The notes below the pieces were generated by a model. The model was not told the DNA's origin and did not search any database. It saw only the letters and a list, made by a program, of their open reading frames with translations. From Elusimicrobia bacterium GWA2_62_23 (GTDB lineage: Bacteria; Elusimicrobiota; Elusimicrobia; Elusimicrobiales; UBA9959), in contig MGTV01000017.1 in the NCBI GenBank assembly GCA_001799635.1, positions 1 through 58,670 of the forward strand: a DNA stretch of 58,670 nt, given 5' to 3'. Below, one piece after another: positions 16,929 to 24,208 of this stretch. The position numbers and the translations under genes are program-made. How positions within the stretch are numbered: the first letter of the stretch is position 1; the number at the start of each line of letters is the position of its first letter.

Positions 16929-18038
16929 ATGGAAATACAGGCGATAGGGATAATGGGCGCCAACACCACCGGGGCCGGCGCGGCCGAGATCTTCCTGAAG
17001 CACGGCTTCCAGGTGCGGCTTTACGACGATTTCAAGGACAGCCTTAACGTGGCGCTGGCCAAGATCGCCTGGTCCCTGCGTAAAGAGGGCAAAGAGGAGC
17101 TGCTCGCCAACATAGAGGGCATACAGGAGCTGGCCAAGTTCAAGGGCGCGGACATCATCATAGAGGCCGCTTCCAAGTCCGACGAGGAGCGCAAGGCCTA
17201 TTTCGCCAAGCTCAAGGACCACCTGGACCCCGGCTGCGTGATAGCCGCCCGCTGCGCCGTGAGGCCGCTCAAGGAGATCATAGCCGGCACCGAGCTGCCG
17301 AAGGACCGGACGCTGGGTTTTCATTTCATAAAACCCGTGCGCTCCAACCTGCTGGTGGAGGTGGTGCGTACCGACGAGGCCAAGGACGAATACATAGAGG
17401 CGGCGGTGAACCTGCTGCGCAAGATAGGCAAGACGCCGGTGATAGTGAAGGATAACCCCGGCCAGATAGTGGAGCGCCTCATAAGGCCTTTCAGCCTGGG
17501 CGCCCTGCGCCTGCTGGATTCCGGCAAAGGCCTGCCGCATGAGATAGACGCCGCTTTCAAGGAAGTTTCCGGCGCGCCCATGGGGCCTTTCGAGGCCATG
17601 GACTTCGCCGGGCTGGATTCCGACTACAAGGCGTCGGAGGCCATCTACGAGGCGCTCGGCAAGCCCGAGCGGCTGCAGCCCTCGGCCACGCAGCTGCGGC
17701 TGGTGCAGTACGGCCAGCTGGGCCGCAAGTCCACCATCGGCTACTACATTTACGAGGACGGCCGCATAGTCGGCGAGAACCCCATCCTGCCCAACCTGGT
17801 GAAATACCTGGGCCTCAAGAAGATCCCCAAGGAAGAGACCTTCGCCGAGATCATGCGGCCGGTGGTGGAGGAGGCCAAGCTGCTGGCTTCCGAGGTGATG
17901 GCTTCCGAATACGACGTGGAAACGGCCATGAAGCTGGCCATGGGCTGGCCCAAGGGGCCTTTCGCCTACAGCCGCGAGCAGGGCGCCGCGCTGGAGAAGA
18001 AGAAGGTTTCGGAATTCGAGAGACTGGACACTTTCTGA
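16929..18038 (+). CDS. 3-hydroxyacyl-CoA dehydrogenase family protein, divergent
   Basis: 369 residues with GGGGAG upstream. The NAD-binding Rossmann domain is about 1-185 and helical C-terminal domains are 186-369, the layout of 3-hydroxyacyl-CoA/3-hydroxybutyryl-CoA dehydrogenases. His132 (GFHFIKPV) and Glu144 (LLVEVV) match the catalytic His-Glu pair. Several signature residues differ: the second Gly of the Rossmann loop is Asn12 (GANTTG), the NTSS-like loop reads ARCAV, and the Asn of the NR motif is Glu182 (VERLIRPF). Substrate or activity may therefore differ. No other beta-oxidation gene is nearby. Confidence 0.83.
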   Translation: MEIQAIGIMGANTTGAGAAEIFLKHGFQVRLYDDFKDSLNVALAKIAWSLRKEGKEELLANIEGIQELAKFKGADIIIEAASKSDEERKAYFAKLKDHLDPGCVIAARCAVRPLKEIIAGTELPKDRTLGFHFIKPVRSNLLVEVVRTDEAKDEYIEAAVNLLRKIGKTPVIVKDNPGQIVERLIRPFSLGALRLLDSGKGLPHEIDAAFKEVSGAPMGPFEAMDFAGLDSDYKASEAIYEALGKPERLQPSATQLRLVQYGQLGRKSTIGYYIYEDGRIVGENPILPNLVKYLGLKKIPKEETFAEIMRPVVEEAKLLASEVMASEYDVETAMKLAMGWPKGPFAYSREQGAALEKKKVSEFERLDTF

Positions 18039-18334
18039 TGCTGCTCAAGAAGGCCTGGCGGGTGCTGCTGGCCGTGCTAGGGGTGGCGGAACGCCTGCCC
18101 TACCCGGAGGCCGTGGAGCGGTCCCTGCACGACCCCGGCGGGAAAAAGCGGGTGGTCATCTACCGGCTTTCCGACGGGACCTTCTCCTACCAGGAAGAGG
18201 TTTTTAACGACAAGCTGCTGGATATGCGCTGGGAGCCGAAAGGTCTGTCCCAGGCCTGCGCCTCGCCGGAGGCCGCCGAGGCCGCCGCGCGCAAAGCCCT
18301 GCCCTGGCTCTGGGCCGTTCATCCCGAAAATTAA
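18038..18334 (+). CDS. Small hypothetical protein
   Basis: 98 residues starting at the ATG that overlaps the dehydrogenase stop (TGATG). The N-terminus has a short hydrophobic stretch (WRVLLAVLGVAERL). The rest is a compact basic/aromatic domain (KRVVIYRLSDGTFSYQEEVF). I do not recognise it. Its TAA overlaps the convergent stop of rsmH within the tetranucleotide TTAA, with no room for a terminator between them. Confidence 0.6.
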   Translation: MLLKKAWRVLLAVLGVAERLPYPEAVERSLHDPGGKKRVVIYRLSDGTFSYQEEVFNDKLLDMRWEPKGLSQACASPEAAEAAARKALPWLWAVHPEN

Positions 18335-19392
18335 AGAGGTTTGTCCGAACGGACCGCCCAGCGCAGCTTGGCGCAGGCCGAGCGCGGGTTGGAGCGCCTT
18401 TCCTGCGGCGAGGGCCGCACGGGGGTGGGCGCCACGCTGGAGTAGATGCCTTCCTGCTCGCCCCTGGCGAAAGCTTTTTTGACCCGGCGGTCCTCTCCGG
18501 AGTGAAAGGACAGGATGGCGACGCGGCCGCCCGGCCGCAGGCACCAGGGCAGCGCCTCCAGCAGGCGTTCCAGCACGCTCAATTCCTCGTTCACCGCTAT
18601 GCGCAGCGCCATGAAGACGCGCTGCAGGGATTTCTTTATGAGGTCGTCGCCCAGCCGGGCGTGCTCTTTCTTGAGCCCGTCGCGCACGGTCCGCGCCAGC
18701 TCGCCGGTGGTGGTGATGGCCGTGGCGCTTTCCTTGATGGCCCGGGCTATGGTCCTGGCGTGGGGTTCGTCGGCGTATTCGGCCAGCACCTTCTCCAGGG
18801 CTGGCTCCGAAATGGTCTTGAGCAGTTCCGCCACCGGTTTGCCGCGTTCCGGGTTCAGCCGCAGGTCCAGCGGGCCGTCGGCCTTGTAGGTAAAGCCGCG
18901 CTCCGGGTTGTCGAGCTGCATGGAGGACACGCCCAGGTCGGCCAGCACGCAGTCGAAGCCGCCCGCCTCAGCGGTGAGGCCGAGGACGCCGGCGAAATTC
19001 ATCTTCCTGACTATGAGGGTTTCCGGACCGTAGCCCAGCGAGCGCAGGCGGGCCTCCGTCTTGGGCAGCTCCAGCGGGTCCACGTCCAGGGCGAACAGGC
19101 GCCCTCCGGGGATTATCCGGGCCAGCAGCTCGCGGGCGTGGCCGCCGTAGCCCAGCGTGGCGTCCAGGCAGGTGTCTCCCGGCTTCGGGGCCAGGAGCTC
19201 CAGGATCTCCTCTACGCAGATGGGGCGGTGGGTGCCGGCGGGGGTGAGCCCCTTGGCTATGATATGGGCCACGTCCCCGGCGTACTTTTCCGGGTCCAGT
19301 TCCTTGTATTTCTGGTCGAAGCGCCGCGGGTGCGTGCCGCCGTAGCGGACGCGCCTTTTATGCGGCTTCGGGGCGGGGGTCTCTTCCGTCAT
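18331..19392 (-). CDS. rsmH: 16S rRNA (cytosine1402-N4)-methyltransferase RsmH
   Basis: 353 residues. The SAM-binding motif I is DATLGYGGHAREL. Other family signatures include ADLGVSSMQLDNPERGF, DLRLNP, VFMALRIAVNEEL and the closing RSNPRSACAKLRW. About 60 residues precede the usual RsmH N-terminus and are basic and Pro-rich. The gene stands apart from the division/cell-wall cluster where rsmH (mraW) usually lies. The hairpin of the upstream SWIB terminator contains the only good ribosome site (GGGAGG), and its T-run ends three bases before the ATG. Expression may therefore depend on read-through. Confidence 0.93.
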   Translation of the reverse strand: MTEETPAPKPHKRRVRYGGTHPRRFDQKYKELDPEKYAGDVAHIIAKGLTPAGTHRPICVEEILELLAPKPGDTCLDATLGYGGHARELLARIIPGGRLFALDVDPLELPKTEARLRSLGYGPETLIVRKMNFAGVLGLTAEAGGFDCVLADLGVSSMQLDNPERGFTYKADGPLDLRLNPERGKPVAELLKTISEPALEKVLAEYADEPHARTIARAIKESATAITTTGELARTVRDGLKKEHARLGDDLIKKSLQRVFMALRIAVNEELSVLERLLEALPWCLRPGGRVAILSFHSGEDRRVKKAFARGEQEGIYSSVAPTPVRPSPQERRSNPRSACAKLRWAVRSDKPL

Positions 19393-19395
19393 GGC

Positions 19396-19428
19396 AAAAA
19401 GGGCCTCCCGGTTATAACGGGAAGCCCT
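19396..19428 (-). terminator. Terminator of the SWIB gene, overlapping the rsmH ribosome site
   Basis: Stem 19424-19428/19400-19404 and 19418-19422/19406-19410 with one mismatch and a seven-base loop, followed leftward by five T (19400-19396). The 3' stem strand includes GGGAGG, the likely Shine-Dalgarno of rsmH, so folding would hide it. Confidence 0.75.
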
Positions 19429-19449
19429 CCCTGAGCCTTTTTGGGCGGC

Positions 19450-19695
19450 TTATTTCAGGTGCTTGGAAACGAGGCCGGTCATTTCGAACATCGTGACCTG
19501 CTTCTTGCCGAATATCTTCAGCAGCTTGTCGTCGGCGTTGATGTTGCGCTTGTTGACCTTGTCCTGCAGGCCGTTCTTCTTTATGTAGTCCCACATCTTC
19601 TTGACGACTTCGGTGCGGGGGAGCGGGTTGCTGCCCACTATCGCGGCGAGGTCGGCCGAGGGGGTGAGGGGTTTCATGAACGAGGGGTTTGCCAT
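19450..19695 (-). CDS. SWIB/MDM2-domain protein
   Basis: 81 residues, essentially one SWIB domain: FMKPLTPSADLAAIVG, LPRTEVVKKMWDYIKKNGLQ and DDKLLKIFGKKQVTMFEM match the SWIB/BAF60b fold. The domain is best known from eukaryotic chromatin complexes but also occurs as small stand-alone proteins in Chlamydia and some other bacteria. Its role there is poorly defined; DNA or nucleoid association is a guess. A GGAG site precedes the ATG. A hairpin-bearing leader and a possible -10 (TATATT) lie upstream. The gene has its own terminator. Confidence 0.9.
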   Translation of the reverse strand: MANPSFMKPLTPSADLAAIVGSNPLPRTEVVKKMWDYIKKNGLQDKVNKRNINADDKLLKIFGKKQVTMFEMTGLVSKHLK

Positions 19696-19785
19696 TGTAT
19701 TTCTCCTTGAAATTGACCGAGGCGCCTTTCTTGGCGCTATGCCCTTAATATACCAAATTCTTCCGCCTTTTGGGTAAGACCGCTG

Positions 19786-20646
19786 TCAGGCCAGGTAGCC
19801 CATCAGCCGGTAAACCAGCTTGGCCGCCGCCAGTTCGGTGATGTTGGACCCCCGCACCGGGGCCGTTTCCACCACGTCCACGCCCACTATCCGCTTCCTG
19901 GCGCAGACGGCTTTGAACAGGTGCAGGGCGTCGTGCCAGCGGAAGCCGCCGGGCTGGGGGGTGCCGGTGCCGGGCATCACTGAAGGGTCGAAGCCGTCCA
20001 CGTCTATGGTGAGGTAGACCGTATCGGTCAGTTCGCGCAGGATAGCCCGCTCCAGCTTCCTGAAATCCAGGTTCTCGTGCATCAGGTGGGTCTTCACGTG
20101 GCCCGCGTTGTGGAACTGTCTTTCGTCGTGGCCCACGCTGCGGATGCCTATCTGCACTACCCGGTTGGTGCGGGAGGCGGGGTGCAGGGCGCAGGCGTGG
20201 CTGTGCCGGGAGCCGGTATAGGAAGCCCGCAGGTCCGCGTGCGCGTCGAAATGGAGGATGGACAGGTTCTTATACCTGCGGATGAAGGGCGGCAGCAGGG
20301 CTTGGGTGACACTGTGTTCGCCGCCCAAGAAGAAAGGTATGGCTTTGGTGGAGGCGAGCAGGCCCTCTACCGTATTCTCCAGCGCGGGGAAGAATTTGGC
20401 CTCCGGCAGGGCGCAGTTCACGGGCGCGGCCGTAAAAATGCCCTTTTTCCAGGTCTCGGCCTTCACCTCTTCGTCCCACAGCTCCACCTGGGGCGAGGCG
20501 GCGATGATGGCCGCGGGGCCTTTCCTGGTGCCCTGGCCGTAAGAGACGGTCTTTTCGTAGGGGACCGGCAGCACCACGAAGGCCGCGCCGGCCAGGGTGG
20601 CGTCGTTCTCTATGACGAATTGTTTCTTGGCTTTCTTGAACAGCAT
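19786..20646 (-). CDS. speB: Agmatinase (ureohydrolase family)
   Basis: 286 residues. It hydrolyses agmatine to putrescine and urea. The two-manganese site is complete: His111 (GGEHS), Asp134, His136 and Asp138 (FDAHAD), Asp215 and Asp217 (DVDGFD). The context beside pyruvoyl arginine decarboxylase favours agmatine over arginine or formiminoglutamate as substrate. An AAGAGG site sits just before the ATG. There is no room for a promoter between it and the upstream terminator hairpin (20665-20694), so it probably depends on read-through from the decarboxylase gene. Confidence 0.9.
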   Translation of the reverse strand: MLFKKAKKQFVIENDATLAGAAFVVLPVPYEKTVSYGQGTRKGPAAIIAASPQVELWDEEVKAETWKKGIFTAAPVNCALPEAKFFPALENTVEGLLASTKAIPFFLGGEHSVTQALLPPFIRRYKNLSILHFDAHADLRASYTGSRHSHACALHPASRTNRVVQIGIRSVGHDERQFHNAGHVKTHLMHENLDFRKLERAILRELTDTVYLTIDVDGFDPSVMPGTGTPQPGGFRWHDALHLFKAVCARKRIVGVDVVETAPVRGSNITELAAAKLVYRLMGYLA

Positions 20647-20657
20647 GATATCCTCTT

Positions 20658-20694
20658 AAATAAAGATCCGGGCCTCGGACTTCCGGCCCGGATC
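20658..20694 (-). terminator. Terminator/attenuator between the arginine decarboxylase and agmatinase genes
   Basis: A perfect ten-pair stem (20685-20694 with 20665-20674) and a ten-base loop, followed leftward by TTTATTT. The agmatinase ribosome site begins only a few bases further on. Confidence 0.78.
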
Positions 20695-20711
20695 GTGTGC
20701 CGGGTCGGGGG

Positions 20712-21260
20712 CTAGAATATGAAAACTGCCGCCGCTACGGTGGTGGTCCAGACGCCTTCGCTGCCTATGGCGCTCTGGGTGATGTTGGAAGCTTTAACGA
20801 TCTTGCCGCTGAGCTTCCAGATCTCTTCTTTCTGGTCCCAGGTGGTCTCGCTGCCGAATTCCACGCCCTGGATGGTGGATAACATCATGGCCGCCAGGTC
20901 TTCGGCGTAGTCGCCGGTCTTCTCGTCGGTCTCGCCGAAGGTGTGGTGTTCGGAGATGTAGCCGTAATGGGACTTGTCCTTGGGCACCGCCAGGCCCACG
21001 GAAGAAGCGATGAGGCGGTGGTTCTCGTTGATGGCGTTGCGGCTGAGCACGCAGTGCACTATCTGGCCGTCGTGCAGCTTTTCCACGCCCTTCTTGGCGG
21101 GGATCACCTTGCAGTAAGGGGGGAAGATGCTGGAGACGTGCACAAGGTTGTACTTGGCTATCTTGGCGTCCCGGAGGGCTTCCTCGAAGCTCGCCAGCTT
21201 TTCCTTGTGGCGGCCGAGGCCCTTGGTCAGGAAGACTTCTTTGGGAACGAGGTGTAGCAT
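20712..21260 (-). CDS. pdaD: Pyruvoyl-dependent arginine decarboxylase
   Basis: 182 residues. It converts arginine to agmatine using a pyruvoyl group made by self-cleavage. The cleavage site is in HVSSIFPP, between Ser43 and Ser44. Other family motifs are VPKEVFLTKGLGRHKEKLAS at the N-terminus, GLAVPKD, GYISEHH and the C-terminal GSEGVWTTTVAAAVF. The enzyme family is shared by archaea, Chlamydia and scattered bacteria. The gene appears leaderless (TATAAT six bases before ATG). It is followed by a strong hairpin and then agmatinase, which uses its product. Confidence 0.94.
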   Translation of the reverse strand: MLHLVPKEVFLTKGLGRHKEKLASFEEALRDAKIAKYNLVHVSSIFPPYCKVIPAKKGVEKLHDGQIVHCVLSRNAINENHRLIASSVGLAVPKDKSHYGYISEHHTFGETDEKTGDYAEDLAAMMLSTIQGVEFGSETTWDQKEEIWKLSGKIVKASNITQSAIGSEGVWTTTVAAAVFIF

Positions 21261-21266
21261 AGGTTA

Positions 21267-21272
21267 ATTATA
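21267..21272 (-). promoter_or_regulatory. -10 box of a leaderless transcript (pdaD)
   Basis: TATAAT on the minus strand, then exactly six bases, then ATG at 21260. The T-run of the upstream terminator occupies the -35 region, so no -35 is evident. Confidence 0.6.
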
Positions 21273-21287
21273 TTAAATAGCCGCGGC

Positions 21288-21317
21288 AAAAAAATACCGC
21301 GGGCACGGGCCCGCGGC
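21288..21317 (-). terminator. Intrinsic terminator of the ornithine-type decarboxylase gene
   Basis: Stem of nine pairs (21309-21317 with 21296-21304, one G-U) and a four-base loop, followed leftward by seven T (21294-21288). It lies 23 bases past the stop and separates the decarboxylase gene from pdaD. Confidence 0.85.
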
Positions 21318-21339
21318 ATCTTTTCTTTGTGAGCCGGGT

Positions 21340-22488
21340 CTAGCGGTTCACGTGGATGACCTTCGCCGGCGGGAAGCCGTTGAACCAGGTGGACGACGCG
21401 TGGCTGTAGGCGCCCATGTTGGTGCTGTACAGCAGCTCGCCCAGCTGCAGGTCGGTCGGCAGCGGCATCGCGGTGGAGATGACGTCCAGGGCGTCGCACG
21501 TGGGGCCGAACACCGCGCAGTTCTCGGTCTTCTTGCCTTTGCGGAAGGAGTAGAGATGGCAGTGCTGGTGGTCGAAGATGATGCCCGAGTAGGTGTGGTA
21601 GGCGCCGTCGTCCACGTAGTAGCAGGTCTTGCCGTCGCGCACCGTCTTGCCGTTGATGCGCACCACGGAAGTGCCGGCGGTGGCTATCATGAAGCGGCCC
21701 GGCTCGGCCAGGATCTCTATCTTCGGGTCGGGGAACAGGCGTTCCAGCTCCGCGTTGATGATCTTGGCGAGTTCCTTGAAGGGCTTCACCGAGGAATCGT
21801 ACGGGGCCGGGAAGCCGCCGCCGATGTCCAGCAGGTTCATCTTGTCGTAGCCGCGTTCCTTGGCTTCCTTGAAGATGTCGGCCGCCAGGTTGATGGCCTG
21901 CACGTAGTTCTCGAAGTTGGTGGTCTGGCTGCCTACGTGGAAGCTGAGGCCTTCCACGCCCAGGCCCTGTTTCACGGCCTCGAGGATGAGGTCCACGGCT
22001 TCGCCGGGGGAGGCGCCGAACTTGGAGGAGAGCTCCACCACCGCGCCGGTGTTGGCCACCCGGATGCGCAGGCACAGGCCGGCGTGGGGGGCGTACTTCT
22101 TGATCTTGTGGATCTCTTCCAGGTTGTCGAACGTGACGAGCGGCCGGTACTGGTCCAGCTCCTTCAAGGTTTCGTTCGGCTTTATCGGGTTAGCGTAGAT
22201 GATCTTGTCCCAGATCCAGGCCAGCCGCTTCTTGTTCGGCATGTTCTTGATGTACTCATGCACTATCATGAACTCCGGCATGGAGGCCACGTCGAAGCTG
22301 GCGCCCGCCTTGTAGAGCGTTTTTACTATTTCCGCCATCGGTTCGCACTTCACCGCGTAGTACGCCTGCACGCGCGGCAGGTGCTTCTTGAACGTGGCGT
22401 AGTTCTTGCGAATTTCATCGTGGTCCACGATGAAGAGGGGCGTGCCGTGCTTCTTGGCGAGGTCCTGCATCTGTTTCTTTGTGATCAT
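21340..22488 (-). CDS. PLP-dependent ornithine-type decarboxylase (fold III)
   Basis: 382 residues. It is an alanine-racemase-fold decarboxylase. PLP binds Lys47 (YYAVKCEP), with His183 (HVGSQ), the GGG loop 222-224 and EPGR 261-264. Cys330 in FGPTCDALD is the active-site cysteine contributed across the dimer, and this motif closely resembles eukaryotic-type ornithine decarboxylase. Ornithine (giving putrescine) is the likely substrate; lysine or both are possible. The neighbouring homospermidine synthase supports a putrescine supply. A GGAGGAAGACC sequence lies about 18 bases before the ATG, a long spacing. Confidence 0.87.
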   Translation of the reverse strand: MITKKQMQDLAKKHGTPLFIVDHDEIRKNYATFKKHLPRVQAYYAVKCEPMAEIVKTLYKAGASFDVASMPEFMIVHEYIKNMPNKKRLAWIWDKIIYANPIKPNETLKELDQYRPLVTFDNLEEIHKIKKYAPHAGLCLRIRVANTGAVVELSSKFGASPGEAVDLILEAVKQGLGVEGLSFHVGSQTTNFENYVQAINLAADIFKEAKERGYDKMNLLDIGGGFPAPYDSSVKPFKELAKIINAELERLFPDPKIEILAEPGRFMIATAGTSVVRINGKTVRDGKTCYYVDDGAYHTYSGIIFDHQHCHLYSFRKGKKTENCAVFGPTCDALDVISTAMPLPTDLQLGELLYSTNMGAYSHASSTWFNGFPPAKVIHVNR

Positions 22489-22545
22489 ACTTTTGTCTGG
22501 TCTTCCTCCGTATCCTATTATGATTTTACTTCAAAACTTAAGGGC

Positions 22546-22569
22546 GGGCCCGGCGTCTCCGCCGGGCCC
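22546..22569 (-). terminator. Hairpin after the homospermidine synthase gene
   Basis: A perfect ten-pair GC stem (22560-22569 with 22546-22555) and a four-base loop. The T-run is interrupted (CTTAAGTTTT), so termination may be weak and allow read-through to the decarboxylase gene. Confidence 0.6.
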
Positions 22570-22578
22570 TCTGGCGCT

Positions 22579-24048
22579 TTAGTCGCCGTCCGTGATCAGG
22601 AAGTTCTTGAACTGCCAGGGGTCTTTCCTGTCCACCTGCGGGTTATTGAAGCCCTTGAAGGCGTTGGTGTAATGCTTCAGGGGGGTCCAGTCGGACTTGG
22701 CCGAGTGCAGCTTGCCCAGCCACGGCTTGGCGATCTTGAGCACGTAGTCGTGCGGCAGGTCTTCCGGCACGCAGACGCCCTCTTCCGGGTTGTCCATCAT
22801 CCACATGGCGGCCGACAGCACGCCTATGGCCACCTGGATGGTGGTGGCGTTCTGGTGCGGGATGAGCTTGCGGCTCTCGTGGATGTCCAGGATGGTGCCG
22901 GTCCACCAGGCGTTGTACTCGTGGCCCATCAGCAGGGCGCCCAGGGTGTCGTAGCCGCTTATGATCTCGTCGCCGAGGATGCGCACCTTCTTCTGCAGCT
23001 TGTAGTCGTAGCCGCGCAGCTCGTTGAGGGAGGCGATGGCGGAGTCGGACGGGCAGTAGGCGTAGTGCACGGTGGGGCGGTACACGGCCTTGCCGTTCTT
23101 CCAGACGGTCAGCTTGTCGCTGAGAGTGAAAGCCTCGCCGTGGCGCACCAGCATGCCGTGGATGCAGTAATTCGGCACCCAGGTGGAGATCCAGGTGTTC
23201 ATGCCCATGCGGGCTATGCAGATCTGGTTCTTGGGGCCGCTCTTGTGCTCGCAGGCGAACGGGGGGAGGGTCTTTTCGTGCGTGCCCCAGCCCAGCTCGG
23301 CCGGCGCCACGCCTTCCTCGCGGAAGCCTTCCACGCTCCAGGTGTTCACGAATTCGTTCACCTGCTTGGGCTTGTTGGTGATCTGGGTGTCGCGCTCGCT
23401 CACGTGGATGACCTTCACGCCGAGTTCCTTGGCGAGCACGTTGAAGGCGCGGTCGTTCACCAGTTGGCGCAGCTTCTCGGCCCGGGCGCCCCTGGCCTTC
23501 TTGTCCGCGATGAGGCTGTTGGCGATGTCTATGAGGCCTTTCTTGGCGAAGTGGGAGATGAGGCCGGGGTTGGCGCCGTGCTCTATGACGGCCGTGGGGC
23601 CCGCGGTCTTCCACTTGGCTATCATCTTGCGCATGGCCATGTGGCGCACATAGAGGGTGCGGTCGGTGGGGTGCTTGTGCTCGGCGTCCTTGTAGGGGTC
23701 CCACAGCTCGGTGGAGGTGTTGATGTAGAGCACGCCGCGGTCGTGGCACCACTGCAGGATCTCGCAGGCGTCTATGTTCCAGGCGAGGTCTATGAGCATG
23801 TCGCCGGCCTTGAGGTACTTGCCGAGCAGGGCGCTCATATTCTTCTCGGTGACCTGGGCGCGGACGTATTTCACGCCCTTGGCCAGCATGGGCTTGAGCG
23901 CTTCGCGCTTGTCCTCGAAATCCATAACGGTGATGTTCTTGGCGGGGACTTTCACCAGCTTGAACAGCATAGGCAGGGCGCACTGCGCCACGGAACCGTA
24001 GCCCACGAAAAGTATTTTGTTCCTGAATTCTTTCATTTTAAATTTCAC
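22579..24048 (-). CDS. hss: Homospermidine synthase
   Basis: 489 residues from GTG 24048, or 485 from ATG 24036. The N-terminal Rossmann domain begins ILFVGYGSVAQCALPML, and the core includes LAWNIDACEILQWC, YINTSTELWDP and EHGANPGLISHFAKKGL, all typical of bacterial homospermidine synthase (saccharopine-reductase-like). The enzyme uses NAD+ and putrescine to make homospermidine. The GTG lies exactly six bases after a TATAAT, suggesting leaderless initiation. It is first in the leftward polyamine block, whose other genes can supply putrescine from arginine or ornithine. Confidence 0.93.
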   Translation of the reverse strand: MKFKMKEFRNKILFVGYGSVAQCALPMLFKLVKVPAKNITVMDFEDKREALKPMLAKGVKYVRAQVTEKNMSALLGKYLKAGDMLIDLAWNIDACEILQWCHDRGVLYINTSTELWDPYKDAEHKHPTDRTLYVRHMAMRKMIAKWKTAGPTAVIEHGANPGLISHFAKKGLIDIANSLIADKKARGARAEKLRQLVNDRAFNVLAKELGVKVIHVSERDTQITNKPKQVNEFVNTWSVEGFREEGVAPAELGWGTHEKTLPPFACEHKSGPKNQICIARMGMNTWISTWVPNYCIHGMLVRHGEAFTLSDKLTVWKNGKAVYRPTVHYAYCPSDSAIASLNELRGYDYKLQKKVRILGDEIISGYDTLGALLMGHEYNAWWTGTILDIHESRKLIPHQNATTIQVAIGVLSAAMWMMDNPEEGVCVPEDLPHDYVLKIAKPWLGKLHSAKSDWTPLKHYTNAFKGFNNPQVDRKDPWQFKNFLITDGD

Positions 24049-24054
24049 CGCCTT

Positions 24055-24060
24055 ATTATA
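24055..24060 (-). promoter_or_regulatory. -10 box of a leaderless transcript (hss)
   Basis: TATAAT on the minus strand, six bases, then GTG at 24048. No clear -35 is present. Confidence 0.55.
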
Positions 24061-24131
24061 ATAACTTCAAGTATCCCGCGCGGAAATCCTTTCGCGCGGG
24101 AATGAAATTATATACAAATATTTTTGAAAAT

Positions 24132-24165
24132 AAAAAAAGCACGACGAGCGGATATTCGCCGCGCT
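24132..24165 (-). terminator. Terminator of the coiled-coil gene pair
   Basis: Nine pairs including G-U wobbles (24157-24165 with 24138-24146), followed leftward by seven T (24138-24132). It lies about 45 bases past the stop at 24209. Confidence 0.78.
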
Positions 24166-24208
24166 TTTCGGCCGATTTTGGCGGAGGGGCGGAGGGGGGA
24201 ACTTCCGG

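Noticed and set aside
15366-17540. 724-residue minus-strand frame across the unknown membrane protein and the dehydrogenase
   Set aside because: It crosses two genes with good starts and coherent families; no ribosome site or recognisable domain.
21352-24105. 917-residue open frame on the plus strand opposite the polyamine genes
   Set aside because: It is antisense to two clearly recognised enzymes. Long empty frames of this kind arise from GC-rich third codon positions, and its translation is low-complexity Val/Gly/His/Leu without domains.
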